Shown one piece after another: positions 28,336 to 36,949 of a stretch of 64,000 nt of DNA (position 1 is the first letter of the stretch; each line of letters starts with the position of its first letter). Position numbers and translations under genes: made by a program. The notes under the pieces are model-generated. The model ran no database searches. It was not told the origin of the DNA and worked only from the letters and a program-made list of their open reading frames with translations. Origin of the DNA: Streptomyces sp. NBC_01707 (GTDB taxonomy: Bacteria; Actinomycetota; Actinomycetes; Streptomycetales; Streptomycetaceae); NCBI RefSeq assembly GCF_041438805.1, contig NZ_CP109190.1, forward strand, positions 8,370,001 through 8,434,000, given 5' to 3'.

Positions 28336-29253
28336 TTGAGTACCGAGACCGACATCCTCGTCCTGGGGGGCGCCGGCGTGGACACCATCGTGTACGTCCC
28401 TCAGTTGCCTCTTCCGTACGCCGACAGCTACATGGTGCCCGCCATCGAAACGCGGGCGGGACAGACCGGCGACTTCGTGGCGCTCGGGGTGCACGCTCTG
28501 GGGCTGCGCACGCATCACATCGACATGATCGGCGATGACGACGCGGGTAACCTGATCCGCGCGCTGCACCGCGACCGGGGCATCGCGCTCACCGAAGTCC
28601 CCCTGCCTGCAGGCACCAAGCGCGCGGTGAATCTCGTCGGCCCCGACGGGCGGCGGCTTTCGTTGTACGACAACAGCCGCTCGCAGGAGGCGGACCGGCT
28701 GCCCCCGGAAACGGTGGGAGCCCTCGCCGCGGTCAGTCGCCACGCCCACGTCTCCATCACCTATCCCTGCGCGTTCGCCCTTCCCACGCTGCGTGAGGCC
28801 GGCGTGACCATTTCGACCGACCTGCACAACTGGGACGGTGCGGAGGCTTACCACGAAGCATTCGCCTACGAGGCCGACCTGGTCTTCCTGTCGACCGCGG
28901 CCCTGGTGGACCCCGAGAAGACCATGCGGCAGATCGCCGAGCGAGGCCGGGCCCGAGCGGTCGTCGCCACGGCGGGAGCTGAGGGGGCGTATCAACTGTG
29001 CGACGGGGAGCTGACCCACATTCCGGCGGTCACACCGCTCGCGCCGGTGGTGGACTCCAACGGTGCAGGCGACGCGTTCGTGGCGGGCTATCTGTTCGGC
29101 CGGCTGTCCGGCGAGTCACCACAGAGGTGCGGTCTCTACGGCGCGATCGCCGGAGCCCATGCCTGCACCGTGCCGGCGACGGGGACCGACCTCATCAGCC
29201 GGGTCGAACTGCTCACCCTGGCCGCGGCGGAAGGAGGCCGGGCCGACGAATGA
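28336..29253 (+). CDS. PfkB family carbohydrate kinase
   Basis: A 305-aa ribokinase-like kinase. It has the N-terminal GGAGVDTIVYVP, the GGDD-type middle with MIGDDDAGN, and the C-terminal anion-hole signature DSNGAGDAFVAGYL with catalytic Asp. The start is TTG 28336, since GGAGGAG sits 5 nt upstream and no ATG or GTG fits; a longer frame from 27754 overlaps the lyase promoter region and is rejected. The substrate is probably a sugar or nucleoside. A GNAT gene follows 61 bp later on the same strand. Confidence 0.88.
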   Translation: MSTETDILVLGGAGVDTIVYVPQLPLPYADSYMVPAIETRAGQTGDFVALGVHALGLRTHHIDMIGDDDAGNLIRALHRDRGIALTEVPLPAGTKRAVNLVGPDGRRLSLYDNSRSQEADRLPPETVGALAAVSRHAHVSITYPCAFALPTLREAGVTISTDLHNWDGAEAYHEAFAYEADLVFLSTAALVDPEKTMRQIAERGRARAVVATAGAEGAYQLCDGELTHIPAVTPLAPVVDSNGAGDAFVAGYLFGRLSGESPQRCGLYGAIAGAHACTVPATGTDLISRVELLTLAAAEGGRADE

Positions 29254-29314
29254 CATGACCTGTCGTGCGGCTATTGCAGTTGACGGCACACCGGGCGCGC
29301 GATTTCCTGCTGCG

Positions 29315-29755
29315 ATGACCGATCTTCGCATCGCGCCGGTGGACGGCGACGCCACGCTTCACGACTGGCAGCATGTCCATAACGCGATCATTCCCACGGC
29401 TGCCCTGTCTCTGGACGAGGTACGCGAGCGTGTCGGACGCAACCGGTTGGAGGTCGCGTATCTGGGCGACGTCCTTGTCGGCTGCTCGACCGTGCGCCCG
29501 CCGACGGCAGAAGCATCCGTTGCCACGGTGATCGCCAGAGTGCTCCCGACTCACCGGCGACAGGGTTTTGGCGGGGCACTGTACGCCCGAGGGCTGGCGC
29601 ATGCGCGCAAACTCGGAGCCGACGTCGTCGAGACGGTGGTCCTGGAGTCCAACGCGGACGGGCTGCGGTTCGCGCTGGCGCAGGGATTCGTCGAGGTCGA
29701 GAGATACCTGTTGCCGGGTGACAGTGTGCGCTTCGTCGACTTGAGGCTGGCCTGA
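29315..29755 (+). CDS. GNAT family N-acetyltransferase
   Basis: A 146-aa acetyltransferase with the acetyl-CoA pyrophosphate loop LPTHRRQGFGGALYARGLAHA (R/Q-x-x-G-x-G/A type) and a C-terminal SNADGLRFALAQGFVEVERY segment typical of the GNAT fold. The acceptor is unknown. ATG 29315 lacks a clear Shine-Dalgarno, so the start may be leaderless. It follows the PfkB kinase. Confidence 0.87.
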   Translation: MTDLRIAPVDGDATLHDWQHVHNAIIPTAALSLDEVRERVGRNRLEVAYLGDVLVGCSTVRPPTAEASVATVIARVLPTHRRQGFGGALYARGLAHARKLGADVVETVVLESNADGLRFALAQGFVEVERYLLPGDSVRFVDLRLA

Positions 29756-30077
29756 GGCCGACGTCGACCCGCAGAGGGTGCTCAGGGCTCCCTGCCTGAC
29801 CGGAGCGGACTCGGTGCGGACTCGTGCCGCCGCGGGAGCATCGGCCGATGCCGGTGGGCACCTTGACCAGCCGCCCGTGCTGGCTGCTCAGCAATTCGGT
29901 CACGTCGTCGTTCGGCCAGGCGCCGTCGACCAGGCATGTGAGGCGTGTCGCCGGAAGCCCGCCGAGCGGGCGCACGGCTCGGTCGGTGTGGCGCCCGGAC
30001 GCGGCGTCGCGGCACCGCGATCCATGCGACCCCCGCATCCCGGAGTGTGGCGGCCGGTGGTGCGCGGCGGGGCGGAG
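29756..30077. other. Intergenic region between GNAT and DUF5709 genes
   Basis: These 322 bases lie between convergent genes. A compact hairpin GCCCGC-CGA-GCGGGC (29957-29971) may terminate transcription. A minus-strand frame around 29830-29960 reads protein-like (LTCLVDGAWPNDDVTELL), but no start, family or stop context supports a gene; possibly a decayed fragment. Confidence 0.4.
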
Positions 30078-30545
30078 CTACGGACCTTCCGGGGCGGGGA
30101 CCACGTGCATGGCCGCTTCCTCGGCCGAGGCGGCCGCGCCGTCGATGCCGATGTCGAACGCGATCATGTCCTTCTCGTCGTCCTCGTGAGCGCCCTCGTC
30201 GGGTGCGACGAGCCGTCCGGCGCGCAGACCGCCGACCTCCTCGTCACGGACCTCACCGTCGGTGTCCAGTACGTCACCGATCTCGTCTCCGTCGGGTACG
30301 TCGAGATCCGGCTCCTCCTCGCTGAGGCGCTGGTCGAGCGTTTCACCTTCGTGCTGCTCGGCCGCCGTGACACCGTGGTGTTCCACGGCCCACGGCCGCT
30401 CGGGTGGCGAATAGCCTGCATCGAGCGGATCCGCACCGGCCCGGTCGTCGAGAGTGTCCTCCACGTCGAGCAGCCCGGCGTCGTCCTGCACCTCCGAGCC
30501 GTCCGGCTGGTAGACCTCGTCGCCCATCGTGGTGTCGATGTCCAT
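30078..30545 (-). CDS. DUF5709 domain-containing protein
   Basis: A 155-aa very acidic protein with the actinobacterial DUF5709 pattern: EVYQPDGSEVQDDAGLLDVEDTLDD, then YSPPERPWAVEHHGVT and a Gln/Leu-rich ETLDQRLSEEEPDL repeat region, ending in an E/D-rich tail. Function unknown; the family often sits near stress-response genes. GGAGG lies 4 nt before the ATG. Divergent from the DUF4118 gene. Confidence 0.9.
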   Translation of the reverse strand: MDIDTTMGDEVYQPDGSEVQDDAGLLDVEDTLDDRAGADPLDAGYSPPERPWAVEHHGVTAAEQHEGETLDQRLSEEEPDLDVPDGDEIGDVLDTDGEVRDEEVGGLRAGRLVAPDEGAHEDDEKDMIAFDIGIDGAAASAEEAAMHVVPAPEGP

Positions 30546-31007
30546 GTCACCTCCAATGTCGGGAGTGAACCGTCGGGGCGACGTCCTGTTCGCGTCATGC
30601 CCTCGTTCTCATCATGTGCGGTGTCGGCCGTCGGGACGAGCGGAAGCGCACCGGCGACCGCTGCGGACGCGAAGGCCGGGACCTTCACCGGTGACGCGGT
30701 GCGATCGGAACGGCGCGGTGCGTATCGGTTCGCCGCACGCGGCGGTTCACATAACCGGCCGGACGCCTGATTCGTCACCCACCCCGTCAGCGTGGCGTCA
30801 ATTCGGGTGTGCGACGTATCAGGGCCGTATCAACGCATGGCGTCCGTGGATCGCGGCGGACCCAGACTGAACCCGGGGTGGCGCGGGCGACCGGTCCGTG
30901 GCGTGGCCCGGGCGGGCGAGTGATCATCACCGCCCGGGGCGCGCACATCGAGATCTCGCCGGGCAGCCACCGGCGGCCCGTGATACGGAGGGCGTAGGAG
31001 GTGACAC
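30546..31007. other. Divergent intergenic region DUF5709 / DUF4118
   Basis: 462 bases between outward-facing genes, expected to hold both promoters. I see no clear -35/-10 pair, hairpin of note or credible gene. Short frames here lack ribosome-binding sites, except a possible tail frame ending at 30997. Confidence 0.4.
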
Positions 31008-31757
31008 ATGACCCGCCAACCGCTCGGCGACCGGCTCGCATTCGTGGCCGCGCTGGTGGGACCGCTGCTGGTCGCGCTGGTACTCGTGCCGTTCCGTACG
31101 GACCTGTCGAGGACCAATGCCGCCCTCGTGCTCGTCGTGGTGGTCGTCGCGGTCGCCGCCTTCGGCAGCCGGGTCGCCGGCGCGGTGGCGGCACTGTCCG
31201 CCGCCGTCTGGTTCGACTTCTTCCTCACCCGCCCGTACCAGCGGTTCACCATCAATGGTGGCGACGACATCGAAACGGCCGTGCTGCTCCTGATCGTCGG
31301 CCTGATCGTCTCGCAGCTGGCCGCCCGGGCACGGCGGCTCGAGGTGATCGCCGTGACGGATGCAGGGCATCTCGCCCGAATCCATGACACCGCCGAACTG
31401 GCGCAGGCGACGACCTCCGCCGACGCCGTCGTCGCCCATGTGCGGGGTGAGCTCGTCGAGCTGCTGCAGCTGCGGGGCTGCCGGTTCGAGTACGGAACCC
31501 TGCTGGGGCGGCCACCGCGGCTGGAGCAGGACGGAAGTGTGTCCGTCGGCCGAAGATGCTGGGACCTCGCGCGCGGCGGCTGGCCGGACGGCGAGATCGA
31601 GTTGCGGGCCGGCGGACAGGGCCACTACGTCGGCAGGTACATGCTCGATCCCACGCCGGGAACCGTACCGACACTGCAGGCCCGTCTTGTCGCCGTGACA
31701 CTGGCCGACCAGGCGGGTGCCGCGCTCGAGACGGCCGGCCGGCCGACGGGCGGCTGA
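31008..31757 (+). CDS. DUF4118 (KdpD-like) membrane sensor-type protein
   Basis: A 249-aa protein with an N-terminal DUF4118 domain of four transmembrane helices (ALVGPLLVALVLVPF; AALVLVVVVVAVAAFGSRVAGAV; WFDFFLTRPYQRF; ETAVLLLIVGLIVSQLAARAR). It is followed by a cytoplasmic GAF-like half without a histidine-kinase or ATPase domain. It resembles the membrane/sensory half of KdpD standing alone, a known Streptomyces arrangement. GGAGG 8 nt upstream of ATG. Role probably sensory; partner unknown. Confidence 0.88.
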   Translation: MTRQPLGDRLAFVAALVGPLLVALVLVPFRTDLSRTNAALVLVVVVVAVAAFGSRVAGAVAALSAAVWFDFFLTRPYQRFTINGGDDIETAVLLLIVGLIVSQLAARARRLEVIAVTDAGHLARIHDTAELAQATTSADAVVAHVRGELVELLQLRGCRFEYGTLLGRPPRLEQDGSVSVGRRCWDLARGGWPDGEIELRAGGQGHYVGRYMLDPTPGTVPTLQARLVAVTLADQAGAALETAGRPTGG

Positions 31758-31911
31758 GACGGACGGGCCGGCCGCCGAAAAGCAGGGCGGACGGCCGGCC
31801 GGGTCGGCCGACGTGGGTGCGGGCCGGCGCGCCGGGTCCGGCTCCACCCGGCGCGTCTCTCGCGGGGTGGCGGCGTGGCCCGCCCCGGCACGGGCGGCGG
31901 TGAGACGTGGC

Positions 31912-31944
31912 CGTGGGGTCCGGCAGTCACTGCCGGACCCCACG
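31912..31944. terminator. Bidirectional terminator hairpin
   Basis: A perfect 15-bp stem (31912-31926 with 31930-31944) and 3-nt loop in the gap between the convergent DUF4118 and discoidin-domain genes, 38 bp past the latter's stop. Confidence 0.85.
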
Positions 31945-31982
31945 TCATTCATGCGCCTCACCGGGTCGTTCCCGGACCCTGC

Positions 31983-34166
31983 TCAGGGGAAGGACACCAC
32001 CGTCGAGGGAACGGTCGAGGTCCCGGACGTGGGCGAACCGGTGCTGTTGATCACGTGGTCGTACTGTCCCTGGCCACCCAGGGACACCACCAGCAGATCG
32101 TGGAACTTCACCCCGGGCTTCACCGGTGCCTCGAAGCCGTGGTCCTGACGGATGGTCGGATCGACGTTGAAGTAGCAGTAGCTGCCCAGGCCCCAGCCCT
32201 CGTGGTTGTCGACCGAGTCCGCGACCTTGTAGGCGGCGTACCCCTTGACGGTGCCGTTCTGGACGGCGGCCTGGTTCGGTGCGTCGTACGCCTTCTCGTT
32301 CTGGAAGAAGATCGTCCTGCCGTTCTCGCCGTTCCACTGCACGTCGTACTTGTTGAAGTGCTCGACGAAGAGGCCGGTGGCGAGGACGTCGTCACCGTCG
32401 ACCCGGATCCCGTAGTCGGCACGGTTGGTCTCCCAGCCGACCCCGTCTCCGTGGTCGGCGCGCCAGATCCAGGTGTGGTCGACGATGGTGTCGTCATTGT
32501 TGATGACCATGCTGGTGGTGGCCTTGCCGGGGCCCGCGCCGCCGATCCGGACGAACACGTCCTGCACGGTGGTCGGATTCGCCGAGTGGTCGGCAGAGGC
32601 GCCTTCGGGGCCCACCTGCAGCAGCACCGAGGAGTTCTGCGGACCCGCGTCGATCAGGAGACCGGCCAGCTTCACGCCGTCCACGTCGCCGACCTTGATC
32701 GCTGTCACACCGTTGTCCGGGATGATCGTAGCGAGCCCCAGACCGAGGACGACCGTGTTCGCCCGGTCGATGTCTATGGTCTGGTCCACGTGATAGACGC
32801 CGGGCGTGAACAGCAGGTGCAGGCCCTGCCGCACCGCGGCGTTGATGGTCTGTGCGGTGGCGCCGGGCTTGACCACGTAGAACTGGCTCAGCGGGATGGA
32901 CTCGCCCTGCGGCGTGCCGGCCCACGAGATGCCGCGCGCGTTGGTGCGCTTGGCCGGGACGAAGACCTTGTACGCGGAGCCGTCCAGGTAGAGGAACGGC
33001 TTCTCGCGGGAGACCGGGGTGGTGTCGAGCGTGGTGTACGGAGGGTCGGGGAAGCTCTGCGCGGGCGCGCCCTCGACTCCGGAGAACGTCATGTTCCAGA
33101 CGCCGTTGGTCCAGCCCCCGACCGAGCTGTCGCGGGTGTACCACTGCTGCTGGGAGTACGGACCGACCTGGCCGTCGATCTTGCTGTCGGCGATGTAGCC
33201 GCCGCTGGCCCAGCCGTAGCCGTCGGGCGCCAGGTTGAGCCCGCCCTTGACGTGCATCCGCCGGAACGGCGCTGCCTGCGACACGGCCCAACGGTCCGTG
33301 CCGTTCACCGGGTTGAGCGCCAGATTCTCCGCCGAGCGCCAGAAGTTCTGCGTGGCGTTCCCGTTGAACCAGCCGGCGTCGACGGTCACGTCCCCGTTGA
33401 AGGTCGTGTCGTCCGGCTTGAGGCCGAGCCCCGCGATGGAGGTGTAGAAGCCGAGTTGCGCGTTGATGTTGTTGTAGGTGCCCGGCTTGAACAGCAACGC
33501 ATAGCGGCCGTTCCCGAACTGCGCGGACTCCTGCTGCTTGAAGATCTCGTCGACCTTGGCCTGGATGCCGGGCGTCGACGGGTCGAAGACCAGCACGTTC
33601 GGTCCCAGGTCGCCGCCGCCGGGAATCTGCGGTCCGCCCTGGTCACCGGTGGTGCCGAACACCTGGAACTCCCAGAGCGAGTAGCCGTACGGGGTGGCCC
33701 GGGCGGTGCCGGTCAGCCGGACGTAACGGGCGGTGCCGGAGACGTTCAGGGTCTCCGTGCCGCCGGGGCCGCCGGTGGTGGAGTAGGCGGTGGTCCATGT
33801 GCTGTTGTCCGTGGAGAACTCGATCCGGTAGCCGGTGGCGTAGGCCGCCTCCCACTTCAGCACGATCTGGGAGACCGAGGCGGAGGCGCCCAGATCGACC
33901 TTGATCCACTGCGGGTCGGAGAAGGCGCTCGACCAGCGGCTGCCGTCGTCGCCGTCCACGGCGGAGGCGGCGGGGGTGCCGGCGTTCTCCTCGCTGGAGG
34001 ACGTCACGGTTCTGCCCTGGGAGAGCAGTGAGGGCGCCGCGCCGGCCGGGGTCGCGGGGACGAACGCCAGCAGCGAGATGACGAGACCGGCGACGACGGC
34101 GAGCACACCGCTACGTCGTCCGGTCGATGAACGGGCAGGTCTGCGGAGTACGGGGGGTGCGTACAT
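31983..34166 (-). CDS. Secreted discoidin (F5/8 type C) domain protein with right-handed beta-helix
   Basis: A 727-aa secreted protein. Signal peptide (RSGVLAVVAGLVISLLAFVP, cleavage after PAGA), then an F5/8 type C/CBM32 module (about 45-170: NAGTPAASAVDGDDGSRWSSAF, WIKVDLGASASVSQIVLKW, RYVRLTGTARATPYGYSLWEFQVFG). After a Gly/Pro linker comes a long parallel beta-helix region (about 190-727), rich in Asn/Gly/Asp, of the pectate-lyase/GH55-like kind. It is probably a carbohydrate-active enzyme or binding protein acting on glycans outside the cell; relatives are sometimes mislabelled adenylyl cyclase. It lies behind a LacI-type (CebR-like) operator, which supports sugar control. Confidence 0.85.
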   Translation of the reverse strand: MYAPPVLRRPARSSTGRRSGVLAVVAGLVISLLAFVPATPAGAAPSLLSQGRTVTSSSEENAGTPAASAVDGDDGSRWSSAFSDPQWIKVDLGASASVSQIVLKWEAAYATGYRIEFSTDNSTWTTAYSTTGGPGGTETLNVSGTARYVRLTGTARATPYGYSLWEFQVFGTTGDQGGPQIPGGGDLGPNVLVFDPSTPGIQAKVDEIFKQQESAQFGNGRYALLFKPGTYNNINAQLGFYTSIAGLGLKPDDTTFNGDVTVDAGWFNGNATQNFWRSAENLALNPVNGTDRWAVSQAAPFRRMHVKGGLNLAPDGYGWASGGYIADSKIDGQVGPYSQQQWYTRDSSVGGWTNGVWNMTFSGVEGAPAQSFPDPPYTTLDTTPVSREKPFLYLDGSAYKVFVPAKRTNARGISWAGTPQGESIPLSQFYVVKPGATAQTINAAVRQGLHLLFTPGVYHVDQTIDIDRANTVVLGLGLATIIPDNGVTAIKVGDVDGVKLAGLLIDAGPQNSSVLLQVGPEGASADHSANPTTVQDVFVRIGGAGPGKATTSMVINNDDTIVDHTWIWRADHGDGVGWETNRADYGIRVDGDDVLATGLFVEHFNKYDVQWNGENGRTIFFQNEKAYDAPNQAAVQNGTVKGYAAYKVADSVDNHEGWGLGSYCYFNVDPTIRQDHGFEAPVKPGVKFHDLLVVSLGGQGQYDHVINSTGSPTSGTSTVPSTVVSFP

Positions 34167-34211
34167 GGGGGTTCGTCTCCTGAGTCGTGGTGCGGGTGCA
34201 CGACGCGCAGT

Positions 34212-34227
34212 CTGAGAGCGCTCTCAG
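34212..34227 (-). promoter_or_regulatory. CebR-like LacI-family operator
   Basis: CTGAGAGCGCTCTCAG is a perfect 16-bp palindrome with central GCGC. It differs from the known CebR box TGGGAGCGCTCCCA at one symmetric position. It sits 9 bp downstream of the -10 box of the discoidin-domain gene. Confidence 0.75.
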
Positions 34228-34236
34228 CTGCGGAAG

Positions 34237-34265
34237 ATACTTCTCGCTTGACTCGGACACGTCAA
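34237..34265 (-). promoter_or_regulatory. Promoter of discoidin-domain gene
   Basis: Minus strand: TTGACG (34260-34265), 17-nt spacer, AAGTAT (34237-34242), followed by the operator at 34212-34227. Confidence 0.55.
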
Positions 34266-34389
34266 TAGATGTGCAGCGGGTGCTGCTTCAGGGCCTGTTG
34301 AGAACAAGAGTTGAACGAATGGTGTGGGGCGACCGGATCGTCGATCCGTCCTTACCGGTGGTGGCGCAGGCGGCCCGGGAGTGTCGGCT

Positions 34390-35238
34390 TCAGGGGGTCT
34401 CGCCGGACGGTCGTGGCGAGAGTCGGACCGTCCGCAGGGGCTCGCGCGGCGGGCGGGCCCGCCACTCGCGCGGGTAGCCGATCGACACCTCCTCGAACCG
34501 CACCCCGTCGTGATGGGTCACCCGCGGAATGTGCAGATGTCCGTAGATCACGGCCGCGGCGCGGAAGCGGCGATGCCAGTCCCGGGTGAGCTCGGTCCCG
34601 CACCACTGCGCGAACTCGGGGTGGCGCAGCACGTCCGTCGGTTCTCGCACCAGCGGGTAGTGGTTCACCAGGACCGTGCGGTGGTCCTCGGGGATGCCGG
34701 CCAGCCGCAGCTCGGTCTCCCGCACCCGCGCCCGGCACCAGTCGTCGCGCGTCGGGTACGGATCGGGGTGGAGGAAGTGCTCGTCGGCGCAGACGACCCC
34801 GGCCCTGTGGGCGAGGTCGAGGGACTCGTCCCTGGTGGTCGCGCCGGGGGCGCGGAACGTGTAGTCGTAGAGCAGGAAGAGCGGGGCGACGGTCACCGGC
34901 CCGTCCGCGTCCTCCCATACCGGATAGGGGTCCTCGGGGGTGAGGACGCCCAGGCTTCGGCAGAGGTCGACCAGGTGGAGGTAGCGTGCCTCGCCCCGCA
35001 ACTGCACGGGATCGCTCGGGTGCGTCCACAGCTCGTGGTTCCCGGGGACCCAGACGACTTGCGCGAAGCGCTCGCTGAGCAGCGTCAGTGCCCGCTCCAC
35101 GTCGGCGACCTTCTCGCCGACGTCACCTGCGACGATGAGCCAGTCGGCGTCGGTGCCGGGGCGCAGGGACGAGAAGATGTCACGGTTGTCGGCGTATGCG
35201 ACGTGCAGGTCGCTGACTGCCAGCAGGTGTCCGTTCAG
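34390..35238 (-). CDS. Metallophosphoesterase (probable CTG start)
   Basis: A 282-aa calcineurin-like phosphoesterase with the full metal-ligand set: DxH in SDLHVAYADN, GD in IVAGDVGEKV, GNHE in VPGNHELW, NH in VNHYPL and GHLH in IYGHLHI. An ATG/GTG-only reading would start at GTG 35100 and lose the first two motifs. The frame is open upstream to a TAG near 35280 and contains no ATG, GTG or TTG, but CTG 35238 follows AAGGAG with an 8-nt spacer. Translation from CTG gives NGHLLAVSDLHVAYADN, the expected family beginning. It hydrolyses a phosphodi- or monoester of unknown identity. Divergent from the aldo/keto reductase. Confidence 0.85.
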   Translation of the reverse strand: MNGHLLAVSDLHVAYADNRDIFSSLRPGTDADWLIVAGDVGEKVADVERALTLLSERFAQVVWVPGNHELWTHPSDPVQLRGEARYLHLVDLCRSLGVLTPEDPYPVWEDADGPVTVAPLFLLYDYTFRAPGATTRDESLDLAHRAGVVCADEHFLHPDPYPTRDDWCRARVRETELRLAGIPEDHRTVLVNHYPLVREPTDVLRHPEFAQWCGTELTRDWHRRFRAAAVIYGHLHIPRVTHHDGVRFEEVSIGYPREWRARPPREPLRTVRLSPRPSGETP

Positions 35239-35398
35239 GGCCAGAACTCCTTGCTCCGTGGGTACCGCCCGGCAGCCACTCTATCGGCATGCCCGCGCGA
35301 GACGGCCAATGGCCGTTCAGGGAACCGGTGTTCGATCAAGACGCCGTTCGGGACGGGCGTGTGCTCTGCCGCCCTCCGGCGGCCCATGGGCACCGGCG

Positions 35399-35404
35399 TA
35401 GCAT
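35399..35404 (+). promoter_or_regulatory. -10 box for leaderless aldo/keto reductase mRNA
   Basis: TAGCAT lies 7 nt before ATG 35412; transcription would begin at or next to the start codon. No good -35 is visible. Confidence 0.5.
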
Positions 35405-35411
35405 GATCCCC

Positions 35412-36395
35412 ATGGAACAGCGCACACTGGGCAGGACCGGACAGGACGTATCCGTCGTCGGACAGGGCACCTGGCAGCTCGGCGGTGACTGGGGCGAGGT
35501 GCAGGAGGCGGACGCCTTCGGTGTCCTGGACGCGGCGGTCGAGTCGGGCGTCACCTTCTTCGACACGGCGGACGTGTACGGCGACGGCCGCAGCGAACAG
35601 CTCATCGGCCGCTATCTGAAGGACCGCCCGGACGCCGGTGTGTTCGTCGCCACCAAGATGGGGCGGCGTGCCGACCAGGTTCCGGAGAACTACGTCCTCG
35701 ACAACTTCCGTGCCTGGAACGACCGCTCACGGGCCAACCTCGGGGTCGACACGCTCGATCTCGTGCAGCTGCACTGCCCGCCCACCGCCGTCTACTCCTC
35801 GGACGAGGTCTACGACGCGCTGGACACTCTCGTCGCCGAGCAGCGGATCGCCGCCTACGCGGTGAGTGTCGAAACGTGCGCCGAGGCGCTCACCGCCATC
35901 GCCCGCCCCGGCGTCGCGAGCGTCCAGATCATCCTCAACCCGTTCCGTCTCAAGCCGCTCGACGAAGTCCTCCCGGCTGCCCGTGCGGCAGGTGTGGGCA
36001 TCATCGCGCGGGTCCCGCTCGCCTCCGGACTGCTCTCCGGGAAGTACACCAAGGACACCGTCTTCGCCCCCGAGGACCACCGCTCGTACAACCGGCACGG
36101 CGAGGCGTTCGACCAGGGCGAGACCTTCTCCGGAATCGAGTACGGCAACGGGGTGTCCGCGGCCGCCGAGTTCGCCGAACTCGCACCGCAGGGGGCGACA
36201 CCGGCCCAGACCGCACTGCGCTGGATCATCCAGCAGCCCGGAGTCACCAGCGTCATCCCCGGCGCGCGCTCCGTGCAGCAGGCCCGTGCCAACGCGGCGG
36301 CCGCGTCACTTCCGCCGTTGCCGCAGAGCACCCTGGACGCCGTACGGGACCTGTACGACCGCCGGATCCGCGCGGAGGTCCACCACCGCTGGTAG
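35412..36395 (+). CDS. Aldo/keto reductase
   Basis: A 327-aa (beta/alpha)8 NADPH-dependent oxidoreductase. Catalytic Asp in FFDTADVYGDGRSE and Tyr of the same motif, Lys in VATKMG, and His in LVQLHCPP are visible, with C-terminal cofactor loop VIPGARSVQQARAN. ATG 35412 follows TAGCAT (35399-35404) by 7 nt, so the mRNA is probably leaderless; a longer frame from 35289 would span the promoter. Substrate unknown. Convergent with the deazaflavin enzyme, 33-bp gap. Confidence 0.9.
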   Translation: MEQRTLGRTGQDVSVVGQGTWQLGGDWGEVQEADAFGVLDAAVESGVTFFDTADVYGDGRSEQLIGRYLKDRPDAGVFVATKMGRRADQVPENYVLDNFRAWNDRSRANLGVDTLDLVQLHCPPTAVYSSDEVYDALDTLVAEQRIAAYAVSVETCAEALTAIARPGVASVQIILNPFRLKPLDEVLPAARAAGVGIIARVPLASGLLSGKYTKDTVFAPEDHRSYNRHGEAFDQGETFSGIEYGNGVSAAAEFAELAPQGATPAQTALRWIIQQPGVTSVIPGARSVQQARANAAAASLPPLPQSTLDAVRDLYDRRIRAEVHHRW

Positions 36396-36428
36396 CCGGA
36401 AGGCGCGGCCGGCCGGGCCCGGGCCCGG

Positions 36429-36824
36429 TCAGCCGGTGAGATCGACCCGCACGGTCAGCAGGTTCGTACCGACCGCCCGGACGGTGGCGCTGTTCAGGCG
36501 CGGCAACGTCCTGAGTCGTGCGCGGGCGTCGTCCTGCGGAACCAGGTGGGCGGTACCGGCATGCCAGCGCCCCTTGATCCGGATCCTGACCTGCGGGTCG
36601 GCCTGAATGTTGCGCACGTACTGCGACTTCTCGCCGTACTCCGAGACCAGCCAGAACTCGTTCCCGACGCGGCGTCCGCCGACCGGCGTCCGGCGGGGGA
36701 GTCCGGATGTGCGTCCTGTGGTCTCCAGGAGTGTCTGGCGCGGCAGCAGTCGGACCAACGGATTGCCGATCCGCCGCTGGAACGACGTGACGGCCCGGAA
36801 CTTCATCTCGTGATATCTCGACAT
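36429..36824 (-). CDS. Nitroreductase family deazaflavin-dependent oxidoreductase
   Basis: A 131-aa split-barrel protein of the Ddn/F420-binding family: LLETTGRTSGLPRRTPVGG (phosphate-binding region), FWLVSEYGEKSQYVRNIQADPQVRIRIKGRWHAGTAHLV. Such enzymes use reduced F420 to reduce quinones or other unsaturated substrates. ATG 36824 has GGGGAG 8 nt upstream; the longer frame to 37517 crosses the UbiA gene and is not real. It could serve the quinone or prenyl chemistry encoded next door, but that is inference. Confidence 0.88.
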   Translation of the reverse strand: MSRYHEMKFRAVTSFQRRIGNPLVRLLPRQTLLETTGRTSGLPRRTPVGGRRVGNEFWLVSEYGEKSQYVRNIQADPQVRIRIKGRWHAGTAHLVPQDDARARLRTLPRLNSATVRAVGTNLLTVRVDLTG

Positions 36825-36949
36825 GCGTGATTCTCCCCGTCGGTGCCGGTGACCCTCGCCGGAGGTCAACCTTAGGGCTGTCCTGTGATCGGGACGGCCC
36901 TGAGGCCGACATGCCGGCCGGGGTACGGGATCCGGCGCCGGCCACGCGA

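Noticed and set aside
31875..34031. 718-codon plus-strand frame opposite the discoidin-domain gene
   Set aside because: Antisense shadow; begins inside the terminator hairpin region and shows no domain.
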